This document shows positions 36,620 through 45,466 of a DNA stretch of 64,000 bases, in pieces. The DNA comes from Prevotella sp. Lineage in GTDB: Bacteria > Bacteroidota > Bacteroidia > Bacteroidales > Bacteroidaceae. Position numbers and translations under genes: made by a program. How positions within the stretch are numbered: the stretch's first letter is position 1; each line of letters starts with the position of its first letter. The stretch covers positions 1 through 64,000 of the forward strand of contig JAIKWS010000060.1 of the NCBI GenBank assembly GCA_024684515.1, read 5' to 3'. Under the pieces are notes generated by a model that saw only the letters and a program-made list of their open reading frames with translations, did no database searches and had not been told where the DNA came from.

Positions 36620-36633
36620 GTGTAAAGTTACAC
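36620..36633. promoter_or_regulatory. Candidate AraR operator
   Basis: GTGTAA-AG-TTACAC is a perfect inverted repeat of 6-bp arms that covers the -7 box of the galM promoter, the position expected for a repressor. It is the only such site upstream of the arabinose operon. Assignment to AraR is inference. Confidence 0.5.
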
Positions 36634-36654
36634 ATAATTTCTGATTCAGCCAAA
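36623..36654 (-). promoter_or_regulatory. Promoter of the arabinose operon
   Basis: On the minus strand TTTG (36654-36651), a 20-nt spacer and TAACTTTA (36630-36623) fit the Bacteroides promoter TTTG-N19-21-TAnnTTTG with one change in the last base. The leader to galM would be about 45 nt. Confidence 0.7.
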
Positions 36655-36954
36655 TATCTGACAGCGAAATTTTCTTAATGCCTGTTTTTTCCTTGTAATC
36701 TGCTCCATAATTCATCCTATTTCCATAAAAAAGAATGCAGTTGAGGTCCTCGTGTGAGTCTTTTTGCATGTAGGCTGGTTTTGATGTCTGGAGGTAACTG
36801 TCAAATTACTTTGTCTCTCAAAACAGCATGTCGCTCAACATCTCACTCACGATGTGCTTATTGGAAAAGGGTGATGGTTTCAGGGGAAAAGGAAAGCCGT
36901 ATTGTAATCGTGTGAGACAGAGGTTCGGAGCCTGAAAAAAGTTTACATTTCAAA

Positions 36955-37345
36955 AATGGCTAAAAAGGGATTTTTATCTCCCTAGTTAGAAAAAACTTTT
37001 TTCCTAACTGGAGAAATATTTTTTCCTCACTAGGAAAATATTTTCTTCTAGTAAGGGAGAAATTCCGGCCTTTTCTGTTATGTGAAAATACTTTACATAT
37101 TGCTATCTTGAATTTTAGGTGATTGGACAAAATCTCTTACCAAGAATTGCTCAAGAAGTGAGCTGTTAAGTGAGCTGTTGAGAGAGTTGTTGGGTGAGCT
37201 GTTGGGTGAGTTGTTGGGTGAACTGTTGGGTGAGCTGTTGGGTGAGCTGTTAAGTGAGTTGTTGAGTGAGCTGTTGCCCAAACACCTCACTTTGTCAAAA
37301 CGTCGTGTTTGTGGGCATTCAGAAGGATTGAGTGAGGTGTTTGCG
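36955..37345. repeat. Composite intergenic element related to the one at 27830-28080
   Basis: Three modules occur in the same order as upstream of clpC: AT-rich palindromes with CCCTAGTT/AACTAGGG-like sequences, leading into a GGCCT...TCTGT...GTGnAAAAT stretch; a tandem array ending in GCCCAAACACCTC or its complement; and a terminal block with GTTTGTGGGC, then GATTG, TGAGGTGTT and an A-run. This is seen by direct comparison of the two loci. Confidence 0.65.
37158..37277. repeat. 12-bp tandem array, ten units
   Basis: Ten contiguous 12-bp units with consensus GTGAGCTGTTGG, varying mostly at the last two bases and at the C/T in position 6. Because 12 is a multiple of three, both strands stay open and give spurious low-complexity frames. 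Confidence 0.92.
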
Positions 37346-37534
37346 TAAAAAGTGCTGGACTTCCGACTTCAACAGCAGTATCAACCATCAAAAGATGAAT
37401 CGTTGTATGAGAATATCCGCAAAAAACATATCGGGAAGGCACGGAAAAGACTTGCCCGTCATTAGCTAGTCGTCATGTCTCAACATTTAACTTCCATTAA
37501 CTCAATATCTGACACTCGTCTCGTTTTTTCTTTG

Positions 37535-37542
37535 TACCTTTG
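37535..37542 (+). promoter_or_regulatory. valS promoter, -7 box
   Basis: TACCTTTG matches TAnnTTTG and ends 32 nt before the valS start. Confidence 0.65.
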
Positions 37543-37574
37543 CACCCCAAATGAGAAAGCATATATAAATAGGT

Positions 37575-40277
37575 ATGGAAATCGCTAGCAAATACGACCC
37601 AAGTGAGGTCGAAGGTAAATGGTACCAGTATTGGCTTGACAACAAGCTTTTCAGCTCGAAACCCGATGGTCGCGAGCCTTATACTATCGTCATCCCACCA
37701 CCCAACGTGACGGGAGTGCTCCACATGGGTCACATGCTCAACAACACCATTCAGGACATCCTCGTCAGAAGGGCACGCATGGAAGGCAAGAATGCCTGCT
37801 GGGTGCCTGGTACCGACCATGCCAGTATAGCCACCGAGGCAAAGGTGGTGAGGAAGCTTGGTGAGCAGGGCATCAAGAAGCATGACCTGACACGTGAGCA
37901 GTTCCTCAAGCATGCCTGGGACTGGACAGATGAGCACGGTGGCATCATCCTGAAGCAGTTGCGTCGACTGGGTGCATCGTGCGACTGGGACCGCACCGCA
38001 TTCACTATGGACGAGAAGCGTTCGCAAAGTGTGATCAAGGTGTTTGTAGACCTCTATCGCAAAGGGTACATCTACCGCGGGCTACGCATGGTCAACTGGG
38101 ATCCAAAGGCACTCACGGCACTCTCTGACGAGGAGGTGGTGTACAAGGAGGAGAAATCGAAACTCTACTACCTGAAATACTACGTGGCAGGCAACGTGGA
38201 CAGCGAGAGCCTGAAGGGTGAGGGCAACGTGGTGCACAAGGACGAAAAAGGATACTATGCCGTGGTGGCTACCACACGTCCGGAAACCATCATGGGCGAT
38301 ACCGCCATGTGTATCAATCCCAAAGACCCCAAGAACCAATGGCTGAAGGGCAAGAAAGTCATCGTGCCACTGGTCAATCGCGAGATACCCGTTATCGAAG
38401 ACAGATATGTCGAAATAGAGTTTGGAACAGGATGTCTGAAGGTAACTCCTGCTCACGACAAGAACGATAACATGCTGGGAAAGACCCACAACCTGGAGAC
38501 CATCGACATCTTCAATGCCGACGGTACCATCAGCAACCAGTCGACCCTCTATGTCGGCATGGACCGCTTCGACTGTCGTAAGCAGATAGCCAGGGACCTC
38601 GAGACTGCCGGACTGATGGAGAAGGTAGAAGACTATACCAACAAGGTAGGCTATTCAGAGCGAAACCCCGATACCGCCATCGAGCCACGACTATCCTTGC
38701 AGTGGTTCCTCAAGATGCAGCATTTTGCTGACATCGCCCTGCCACCCGTGCTGGAAGGAGAGATGCACTTCTATCCACAGAAGTACGTCAACACCTACAA
38801 GAACTGGCTGGAGAATATTCAGGACTGGTGCATCTCGCGACAGCTGTGGTGGGGCCATCGCATACCTGCCTACTACTATGACGAAGAGAAGTTCGTGGTG
38901 GCTGAGACGGCAGAAGAGGCACTTCAACTGGCACGTCAGGAAAGCGGTAATGACAAATTGGAAATCAGCGACTTACAGCAGGATGAGGATGCTCTGGATA
39001 CGTGGTTCTCATCGTGGCTGTGGCCCGTGTCGCTCTTCGACGGCATCAACAATCCCAGGAACGAGGAGATCAGCTACTACTATCCCACCAGCGACCTTGT
39101 GACAGGCCCAGACATCATCTTCTTCTGGGTGGCACGCATGATTATGGCTGGCGAGGAGTATATGGGCAAATACCCGTTCAAGAACGTCTATTTCACAGGT
39201 ATTGTCCGCGACAAGCTGGGACGCAAGATGTCGAAGAGTCTTGGCAACAGCCCAGATCCCATCGAACTCATCGACAAATATGGTGCCGATGGCGTGCGTA
39301 TGGGAATGATGCTGTCAGCTCCTGCCGGCAACGACATCCTTTTCGACGAGGCTCTCTGCGAACAGGGACGCAACTTCAACAACAAGATCTGGAATGCCTT
39401 CCGACTGGTGAAGGGATGGCAGGTGACTGACGACCCAGCAGCTGCCAGCGATACCAACGACACGGCAGTCAAGTGGATGGAGGCAAAGCTGAAGCAGGCA
39501 AACGATGAACTGAAGGACCACTTCGCCAAATACCGCATCAACGATGCATTGATGACCGTCTACAAGCTCTTCTGGGATGAGTTCTCACAGTGGTATCTCG
39601 AAATGGTGAAACCTGCCTACAAGGACGGACAGCAGATGCCTATCGACAGCAAGACCTATCATGCAACGCTCTCGTTCTTCGAGACGCTGCTCAAGATGCT
39701 GCACCCATTCATGCCATTCATCACAGAAGAACTGTGGCAGGCACTCTTCGAACGCAAGGAAGGAGAGAGCATCATGCGCGACCAGCTAGTCCTCGATGCT
39801 CCTACACAGGAGGAGTTACAGCTGGCTGCCGATATTGAACAGGTGAAGCAGGTCGTATCGGGAGTACGAACCACCAGAAGTCTCAAGAACATCGCACCCA
39901 AGGAACAGCTAGAACTGCAGTGTGTGGGACAGAACCGCTACGAGGCTTACAACCATATCATTCAGAAGATGGCAAATCTGAAAGCCATCACCGTGGTAGA
40001 AAGCAAGGACGCTATGGCCAGCACATTCATGGTCGACACCGACGAATTTGCCGTTCCCCTTGGAAACCTCATCGACGTGAAAGCCGAAATAGAGAAAATG
40101 GAGGCACAGCTGAAGCACCTCGAGGGATTCCTAGCCGGTGTGAAGAAGAAGCTTGCCAACGAGCGATTCGTCAGCAATGCACCAGAGGCCGTCGTGGCTA
40201 TGGAACGCAAGAAACAGAGCGATGCAGAGGAGAAGATTGCTGCACTCGTGGAATCAATCAAAGGACTGAAGCAATAA
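37575..40277 (+). CDS. valS: Valyl-tRNA synthetase
   Basis: A 900-aa class I synthetase for tRNA-Val. It shows the HIGH motif as H-M-G-H near residue 50 ([10 protein letters not shown]), the CP1 editing domain ([12 protein letters not shown]), K-M-S-K-S near residue 552, the anticodon-binding helical domain, and a C-terminal coiled coil (residues about 830-900) with [20 protein letters not shown], typical of ValS. The transporter gene follows after one nucleotide. Confidence 0.97.
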   Translation: MEIASKYDPSEVEGKWYQYWLDNKLFSSKPDGREPYTIVIPPPNVTGVLHMGHMLNNTIQDILVRRARMEGKNACWVPGTDHASIATEAKVVRKLGEQGIKKHDLTREQFLKHAWDWTDEHGGIILKQLRRLGASCDWDRTAFTMDEKRSQSVIKVFVDLYRKGYIYRGLRMVNWDPKALTALSDEEVVYKEEKSKLYYLKYYVAGNVDSESLKGEGNVVHKDEKGYYAVVATTRPETIMGDTAMCINPKDPKNQWLKGKKVIVPLVNREIPVIEDRYVEIEFGTGCLKVTPAHDKNDNMLGKTHNLETIDIFNADGTISNQSTLYVGMDRFDCRKQIARDLETAGLMEKVEDYTNKVGYSERNPDTAIEPRLSLQWFLKMQHFADIALPPVLEGEMHFYPQKYVNTYKNWLENIQDWCISRQLWWGHRIPAYYYDEEKFVVAETAEEALQLARQESGNDKLEISDLQQDEDALDTWFSSWLWPVSLFDGINNPRNEEISYYYPTSDLVTGPDIIFFWVARMIMAGEEYMGKYPFKNVYFTGIVRDKLGRKMSKSLGNSPDPIELIDKYGADGVRMGMMLSAPAGNDILFDEALCEQGRNFNNKIWNAFRLVKGWQVTDDPAAASDTNDTAVKWMEAKLKQANDELKDHFAKYRINDALMTVYKLFWDEFSQWYLEMVKPAYKDGQQMPIDSKTYHATLSFFETLLKMLHPFMPFITEELWQALFERKEGESIMRDQLVLDAPTQEELQLAADIEQVKQVVSGVRTTRSLKNIAPKEQLELQCVGQNRYEAYNHIIQKMANLKAITVVESKDAMASTFMVDTDEFAVPLGNLIDVKAEIEKMEAQLKHLEGFLAGVKKKLANERFVSNAPEAVVAMERKKQSDAEEKIAALVESIKGLKQ

Positions 40278-40278
40278 A

Positions 40279-41958
40279 ATGGACTGGCTCCTGAATCTCT
40301 TTACCGATACCGACTCGCTGGCTCACATAGTGTTGCTCTATGCTGTGGTCATTGCTGTTGGCGTCTACCTCGGGAAAATCAAGGTGGCTGGCATCTCGCT
40401 TGGTGTCACCTTCGTGCTTTTCGCAGGCATCCTCGCAGGGCATTTCGGATTTACAGGCACACCAAGCACGCTCAACTTCATACAAGACTTCGGACTTATC
40501 CTCTTCGTCTTCATGATAGGACTGCAGGTAGGCCCAGGATTCTTCGAGAGTTTTGGAAAGACGGGTGTCAAGCTCAACGGCCTTGCTGCTACGGCAATAG
40601 GCCTCAACATCCTCGTGATGTTCGCCTGCTACTTCATCTTCTTCGATACCTCGGACAAGACGGCATTGCCCATGATGGTAGGCACGCTATACGGTGCCGT
40701 CACCAACACGCCAGGACTTGGTGCTGCCAACGAGGCCTTGAGTTCCATCTATGGTCCCGACAATGCACCACCCATTGCCTCTGCCTATGCCTGTGCATAT
40801 CCTCTGGCAGTAGTGGGCATCATCCTCGCCATTGTATGTATTAAATATGTGTGCAAGGTGCACCTCGACCAGGAGGAAGCCGAGCTAGAGGCACAGGCCA
40901 ATGCCAACGTTGCCAAGAAGCCACACAAGATGCACATCGAGGTGACGAACAAGTATCTCGAGGGCAAGACATTGCTACAGGTGCATAACTTCCTCAATCG
41001 CGACTTTGTATGCTCCCGCATACTGCACGAGGGGCATGTCAGCATTCCCAATCGCAATACCGTGTTCCACGTTGGCGACCAGCTGTTCATCGTGTGTGCC
41101 GAATCCGACTATGAGGCCATCGTGGCCTTCCTTGGTCCCGTGATAGAAGTCGACTGGGAACAGACCGACCAGCCACTGGTCAGCCGACGCATCGTCGTCA
41201 CCAATCCTGCCATCAACGGCAAGACCTTCGGACAGATGCACTTCTCGAGTGTCTATGGCGTCAATGTCACACGTGTCACCCGTCACGGCATGGACCTCTT
41301 CGCATCGCCATCGTTGCCACTACAGGTGGGTGACCGCATCATGGTCGTTGGTCCGGAAGATGCCGTTGAACGTGTGTCGAACAAGATGGGCAACTCCGTC
41401 AAGCGACTCGATGCTCCTAACATTGCGACAATCTTCGTAGGCATCTTCCTCGGCATTATCTTCGGATCGCTACCATTCATCCCAGGCATGCCGCTCATGA
41501 AGCTTGGCATAGCTGGTGGTCCGCTGATCATCGCCATTCTCATCGGCCGCTATGGCTACAAGATCAAACTGGTGACCTATACCACCACATCAGCCAACAT
41601 GATGCTAAGAGAGATAGGACTGGTGCTCTTCCTGGCTTCCGTAGGCATCAAGGCCGGAGCCGGATTCTTCGAAACCGTGATGGAGGGAGACGGGTTGCTG
41701 TATGTGCTCACCGGATTCATCATCACCGTGGTGCCCATCATGATCGTTGGTCCTATCGCACGCATGAAGTTCAAGTTCAACTATTTCACTATCGCAGGCA
41801 TGATAGCAGGTACATATACCGATCCGCCAGCCCTGGCATACTCAAACAGCATCTGCTCGAAAGAGGCACCAGCAGTGGGCTATTCTACCGTCTATCCGCT
41901 GTCGATGTTCCTGCGCATACTCACGGCACAGCTTATTGTGCTCTTCTTCTGTCAGTAA
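40279..41958 (+). CDS. AspT/YidE-family transporter with two TrkA-C domains
   Basis: A 559-aa inner-membrane protein of the aspartate:alanine exchanger family. Two membrane halves (residues about 1-190 and 385-559, each with five or so helices) flank two RCK-C/TrkA-C domains (about 205-290 and 295-380). Typical segments are [27 protein letters not shown] and the matching [11 protein letters not shown] in the second half. The substrate is unknown. It starts immediately after valS and precedes the decarboxylase subunits by 37 nt, so a dicarboxylate or amino-acid exchanger tied to decarboxylation is possible but not shown. Confidence 0.88.
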   Translation: MDWLLNLFTDTDSLAHIVLLYAVVIAVGVYLGKIKVAGISLGVTFVLFAGILAGHFGFTGTPSTLNFIQDFGLILFVFMIGLQVGPGFFESFGKTGVKLNGLAATAIGLNILVMFACYFIFFDTSDKTALPMMVGTLYGAVTNTPGLGAANEALSSIYGPDNAPPIASAYACAYPLAVVGIILAIVCIKYVCKVHLDQEEAELEAQANANVAKKPHKMHIEVTNKYLEGKTLLQVHNFLNRDFVCSRILHEGHVSIPNRNTVFHVGDQLFIVCAESDYEAIVAFLGPVIEVDWEQTDQPLVSRRIVVTNPAINGKTFGQMHFSSVYGVNVTRVTRHGMDLFASPSLPLQVGDRIMVVGPEDAVERVSNKMGNSVKRLDAPNIATIFVGIFLGIIFGSLPFIPGMPLMKLGIAGGPLIIAILIGRYGYKIKLVTYTTTSANMMLREIGLVLFLASVGIKAGAGFFETVMEGDGLLYVLTGFIITVVPIMIVGPIARMKFKFNYFTIAGMIAGTYTDPPALAYSNSICSKEAPAVGYSTVYPLSMFLRILTAQLIVLFFCQ

Positions 41959-41995
41959 ATACTATACATTATATATAATAATACACTTTAAAACA

Positions 41996-43024
41996 ATGAA
42001 CAACTTAAAACTATTGTTAGGAACATTGCTGTTGACTGCTTCGCAGACGATGATGGCACAAGGAGCCAAGAACATCGTCATCAGCGAAGTGATGACCGAC
42101 AATGCCTCTAGCATTGTGGATGAGTTCGGTCAGCGCGAGGCATGGATAGAGTTGGAGAATACCTCGTTCTCTACCTACAATGTACGAGGTATGTTTATTA
42201 CTACCGACCGCTCGGTGCTCAACAAAGGACTTAGCGCACCAGAACGCATTCAGAAAATGAGCATGATTCCAAGTGGTGAAGTGCGTACCAATATTGGTGC
42301 ACGACAGCATCTGGTGATCTTCGCAAATTCCAGCCCGGCACAGGGCAAGTTGCACCTCGATGTGCAGATCCCGGATTCTGCGGCCGTATGGGTGGCACTC
42401 TACAATGGTAACGGTGTCGAGCTTATCGACTCAGTATCGGTACCCATGATGTCTGCCGACTGCTCCTATGCACGTATCGATGGTGGATGGAAAATCATGA
42501 ATGCACAGCAGGTAACACCTGGCATCGAAAACGCTGCTGCCGGGGAGGCCAAGAAAACGGGTGTCGACAAGTTCAAGGAACAAGATCCGCACGGATTCGC
42601 AATGGCCATCATGGCTATGGGAGTCGTCTTCCTATGCCTGGCGTTGCTATGGATCTTCTTCACCCTCTTCGGCATGCTGATGAGGCATCTCGAGACAGCA
42701 AAGAAGGTTGCCAACACACAGCCCATCAAGCCCATCACCAAGACTGTAGAGGTGACAAAGGAGCTTGCTCACAAGACTGGCAATGTGCTGCAGGAGGGAT
42801 TCGACAAGAAAGGCATCGATATGGAGGTATACATGGCCGTCATCGGTATGGCACTACGTCAGTACGAAGATGATGTACACGACGTGGAGAGTGGCGTTAT
42901 CACCATCAAGTCGAAAGATACTGACTGGGACGACGAATATAGCCAGATGACACACTGGCATGACCCGTTCCTGCCGTCAGACCACAAAGCACCAACTATT
43001 CCTACAACCCCAGAACTTCATTAA
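41996..43024 (+). CDS. OadG-type decarboxylase gamma subunit fused to a lamin-tail domain
   Basis: A 342-aa protein starting at 41996; the longer frame from 41936 overlaps the transporter gene. A signal peptide ends near M-M-A-Q22. Residues about 25-175 form a lamin-tail-type beta-sandwich (I-V-I-S-E-V-M-T-D-N and W-I-E-L-E-N). A single hydrophobic helix (about 201-229, F-A-M-A-I-M-A-M-G-V-V-F) is the OAD gamma transmembrane segment, followed by a charged cytoplasmic tail. The gamma subunit anchors and assembles sodium-pumping carboxylic-acid decarboxylases. The domain ahead of the helix would face the periplasm. Confidence 0.85.
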   Translation: MNNLKLLLGTLLLTASQTMMAQGAKNIVISEVMTDNASSIVDEFGQREAWIELENTSFSTYNVRGMFITTDRSVLNKGLSAPERIQKMSMIPSGEVRTNIGARQHLVIFANSSPAQGKLHLDVQIPDSAAVWVALYNGNGVELIDSVSVPMMSADCSYARIDGGWKIMNAQQVTPGIENAAAGEAKKTGVDKFKEQDPHGFAMAIMAMGVVFLCLALLWIFFTLFGMLMRHLETAKKVANTQPIKPITKTVEVTKELAHKTGNVLQEGFDKKGIDMEVYMAVIGMALRQYEDDVHDVESGVITIKSKDTDWDDEYSQMTHWHDPFLPSDHKAPTIPTTPELH

Positions 43025-43036
43025 AACATAAACACC

Positions 43037-43498
43037 ATGAACAAGTATCAATATAAAGTCAAAGGCGTTGACTACGAGGTAGAAATCGCCGAAGTAGAAG
43101 GCAACATCGCCAAAGTGAATGTGAATGGCATCCCCTTCGAGTTGGAACTTCAGAAGCCCATCAATGCTGCCAAGCACCCAACGATGACAGCTCCCAAGGT
43201 AGTGGCTCCCGCTGCCGCTCCTGCTGCTGCCCCAGCACCAGCACCAGCTGCCGCTCCTGCTGCTGCACCAGTAGCTGCAGGTGCTGGTAATCCCATTAAG
43301 GCACCACTGCCAGGTACCATCACCGAGGTCAAGGTGCAGGTAGGCCAGCAGGTCAGCGTTGGTGACACTCTCGTAGTTCTTGAAGCCATGAAGATGGCCA
43401 ACAACATTGAATCTGAATATGCGGGTCAGGTGACATCAATTGTCGTCAAACAAGGAGAGACCGTCATGGAAGGAGCAGTATTGCTCACCATTGCATAA
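43037..43498 (+). CDS. Biotin carrier subunit of a sodium-pumping decarboxylase
   Basis: A 153-aa biotinyl protein. Residues about 55-85 are an Ala-Pro linker, and the C-terminal 75 residues form the biotin domain with the motif E-A-M-K-M; K119 is the expected biotinylated lysine. The carrier moves carboxyl groups from the alpha (carboxyltransferase) subunit to the membrane beta subunit. It lies 12 nt after the gamma gene and 34 nt before the beta gene. Confidence 0.93.
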   Translation: MNKYQYKVKGVDYEVEIAEVEGNIAKVNVNGIPFELELQKPINAAKHPTMTAPKVVAPAAAPAAAPAPAPAAAPAAAPVAAGAGNPIKAPLPGTITEVKVQVGQQVSVGDTLVVLEAMKMANNIESEYAGQVTSIVVKQGETVMEGAVLLTIA

Positions 43499-43532
43499 AT
43501 GTCAAACCCCTTAATCTCATACGTCATAGGAT

Positions 43533-44684
43533 ATGTTTGACTTTATTGCTGAAAACTTCAACGAATTCCTCACCTATACTGGCTTTGCCAATGCTACCAC
43601 GGGGAATATCATCATGATAGTGGTCGGTGCCCTCTTTATCTATCTGGCTATAAAGAAGGACTTCGAACCGCTGCTGCTCGTACCCATAGGATTGGGTATT
43701 ATCCTGGGAAATATCCCATTCCGTGCTGATGCAGGATTGGAGATAGGACTCTATGAAGACAACTCGGTGCTCAACATCTTCTACCAGGGTGTGCGACAAG
43801 GATGGTATCCTCCGCTCATATTCTTAGGTATAGGTGCTATGACCGACTTCTCTGCACTTCTTGCCAATCCCAAGCTGCTCCTCGTTGGTGCAGCTGCCCA
43901 GTTTGGCATCTTTGGCGCATACATGATAGCACTCGCACTGGGATTTGAGCCTAACCAGGCAGCCGGTATTGCTATTATCGGTGGTGCCGATGGACCAACC
44001 GCTATCTTCCTGAGCTCTAAACTGTCGCCAAACCTGATGGGGGCCATAGCGGTGTGTGCATATAGCTATATGGCACTTGTACCGCTCATTCAGCCACCTA
44101 TCATGCGACTGCTCACTACCAAGAAGGAACGTGTCATCAAGATGAAACCAGGACGTGAGGTCTCCCAAACGGAACGTATACTCTTCCCCATCATCGGATT
44201 GCTCATCACCACTTTCATCGTGCCATCAGCATTACCGTTGCTCGGTATGCTCTTCTTCGGAAACCTGCTGAAGGAAAGTGGGAAAACCACTCGACTGGCA
44301 AAGACAGCCGGTAACGCACTCAACGATATCGTAGTGGTGCTGCTGGGACTAACCGTTGGCTGCTCAACGCAGGCTAGCGAGTTCCTGACACTCAATACCG
44401 TCTTTATCTTTGCTATCGGTGCCTTTGCCTTCGCTATTGCTACCGCCAGTGGCGTGTGCTTCGTGAAGGTGATGAATCTCTTCTTGCCCAAGGACAAGAA
44501 AATAAACCCACTAATAGGCAACGCTGGTGTAAGTGCCGTGCCTATGGCCGCACGTATCAGTCATAATATGGGCCTTGAGTACGACCGCCATAATTTCTTG
44601 CTGATGCACGCAATGGGACCAAACGTCTCGGGTGTCATTGGCTCGGCTGTGGCAGCAGGTGCTCTGCTTGGCTTCCTCTCGTAG
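43533..44684 (+). CDS. Sodium-translocating decarboxylase beta subunit
   Basis: A 383-aa membrane protein (about nine helices) of the OadB/MmdB/GcdB family, which decarboxylates carboxybiotin and exports sodium. Markers are G-I-G-A-M-T-D-F, G-A-A-A-Q-F-G-I-F, the helix-breaking G-G-A-D-G-P-T-A-I-F with the functional Asp, and near the end G-N-A-G-V-S-A-V-P-M-A-A-R-I and A-M-G-P-N-V-S-G-V-I-G-S. Methylmalonyl-CoA is the usual substrate in propionate-forming Bacteroidales, but the alpha subunit is absent here so the substrate is not decided. Confidence 0.93.
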   Translation: MFDFIAENFNEFLTYTGFANATTGNIIMIVVGALFIYLAIKKDFEPLLLVPIGLGIILGNIPFRADAGLEIGLYEDNSVLNIFYQGVRQGWYPPLIFLGIGAMTDFSALLANPKLLLVGAAAQFGIFGAYMIALALGFEPNQAAGIAIIGGADGPTAIFLSSKLSPNLMGAIAVCAYSYMALVPLIQPPIMRLLTTKKERVIKMKPGREVSQTERILFPIIGLLITTFIVPSALPLLGMLFFGNLLKESGKTTRLAKTAGNALNDIVVVLLGLTVGCSTQASEFLTLNTVFIFAIGAFAFAIATASGVCFVKVMNLFLPKDKKINPLIGNAGVSAVPMAARISHNMGLEYDRHNFLLMHAMGPNVSGVIGSAVAAGALLGFLS

Positions 44685-44699
44685 TAGATATCAGTAAAC

Positions 44700-44741
44700 A
44701 AGCGTCCCAGAAGTAGTCAAAATCCTGCTTCTGGGATGCTT
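44700..44741 (+). terminator. Terminator of the valS-decarboxylase operon
   Basis: A 17-bp stem (44700-44716 with 44725-44741, containing CCCAGAAG/CTTCTGGG) with an 8-nt loop, starting 16 nt after the beta subunit stop and followed by a pyrimidine-rich tail. Confidence 0.85.
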
Positions 44742-44773
44742 GCTTTCTTATGCGTCTTTCATGTACAATAGAT

Positions 44774-44858
44774 AAAGGCTTTACTGCATTGCAGAAAAAG
44801 AAGTAAATGTTGTCGGCAAGAATGGGAGAGCATCTAAAAAGGCTTTCCTGCATTGCAG
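44774..44858. repeat. 21-bp direct repeat around the DUF3127 terminator
   Basis: A 21-bp sequence beginning AAAGGCTTT and ending CTGCATTGCAG occurs at 44774-44794 and 44838-44858 with one mismatch. The second copy is half of the terminator hairpin; the first looks like a duplicated remnant. Confidence 0.75.
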
Positions 44859-44870
44859 CAAGAAAGCCTT
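44836..44870 (-). terminator. Terminator of the DUF3127 gene
   Basis: On the minus strand AAGGCTTTC and GAAAGCCTT pair over 9 bp, with an inner CTGCA/TGCAG pairing, followed by TTTTT. It begins 22 nt after the stop at 44893. Confidence 0.85.
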
Positions 44871-44892
44871 ATTAAAAAGAGAATGATGTCGA

Positions 44893-45306
44893 CTAGAATG
44901 GAAGATCGTCTGCTGCACCCTCACCCGACGTCTCCTGAGTGGGAGGGAAAGGTGCTGCTGATGCTGCCGGCTGCTGTGGTGGGAATGCAGGTGCTCCAGG
45001 TGCTGTTCCTGCACTTGGTATTGTTTGTCCGACAGGACCGCGATGAATATTATACGCACGGATATCGTTGAACCAGCGTCCCTGATATTCGCGGGCGTCT
45101 ATATCAAATTGTACGGTAATCTCTTCACCCAGCTGAATGTTAAACTGTTTGATACGATCTTCACCGAAGACGCTGAACATCATCTTGCGAGAATACTGAC
45201 CAGGAACCTCAATAACATATTCCTGAATCATCCAGGGGTTACCCGTACGCTGTGAATTACCACTTCTTGCCTCCATGATGGCAATGACTTTTCCTGTTAA
45301 ATCCAT
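44893..45306 (-). CDS. DUF3127 OB-fold protein with SSB-like acidic tail
   Basis: A 137-aa protein. Residues 1-90 match DUF3127 (M-x-L-T-G-K-V-I then E-Y-V-I-E-V-P-G-Q-Y and F-N-I-Q-L-G-E-E-I-T-V-Q-F-D-I), a small OB-fold domain common in Bacteroidetes. A Pro/Ala/Gln-rich linker follows (about 92-128), and the protein ends D-D-L-P-F, closely resembling the D-D-I-P-F tip by which SSB proteins recruit repair partners. It is divergent from dnaN, with a possible -7 box TAATTTCG at 45352-45359. I infer a single-stranded DNA or replication-linked role; it is not the canonical SSB. Confidence 0.85.
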   Translation of the reverse strand: MDLTGKVIAIMEARSGNSQRTGNPWMIQEYVIEVPGQYSRKMMFSVFGEDRIKQFNIQLGEEITVQFDIDAREYQGRWFNDIRAYNIHRGPVGQTIPSAGTAPGAPAFPPQQPAASAAPFPPTQETSGEGAADDLPF

Positions 45307-45398
45307 ACTATGAATAATACTGTTTTGTTAATGTTATGACTAATTCGCTTGCGAAATTACTAAAAATAGTTTGAATCTCACAATTTTTTCTCAAATAT

Positions 45399-45430
45399 TT
45401 TGCTATTGACATAGATTTTTTGTATTTTTG
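45399..45430 (+). promoter_or_regulatory. dnaN promoter
   Basis: TTTG (45399-45402), a 20-nt spacer and TATTTTTG (45423-45430) match the Bacteroides promoter exactly. It lies 36 nt upstream of the dnaN start. Confidence 0.8.
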
Positions 45431-45466
45431 TAGTCAATTTCAGAAACATAAAACATTATAATACTT

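Larger units (their letters stand above)
36571..37574. other. 1-kb divergent intergenic region between galM and valS
   Basis: It contains the galM promoter and candidate operator (36620-36654), an AT-rich palindromic block (about 36970-37100), a 10-unit 12-bp array (37158-37277), an inverted pair CAAACACCTCAC / GTGAGGTGTTTG, and the valS promoter (37535-37542). The 66-codon open frame at 37093-37290 encodes only an Asn-Ser-Pro repeat from the array and is not a gene. 36660-36950 shows nothing I can name. Confidence 0.75.

Noticed and set aside
35404..36678. 424-codon plus-strand gene
   Set aside because: It lies entirely antisense to galM and its translation is a low-complexity Val/His/Leu-rich product with no motif; it is a coding shadow.
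37093..37290. Asn-Ser-Pro repeat protein
   Set aside because: It is the translation of the 12-bp array; units are a multiple of three and carry no stop, so the frame is open by chance.
37497..38027. 176-codon minus-strand gene
   Set aside because: Antisense to the start of valS and across its promoter; no recognisable protein.
44893..45306. Canonical single-strand binding protein Ssb
   Set aside because: The tail looks like SSB, but the core matches DUF3127 and not the SSB OB-fold sequence.
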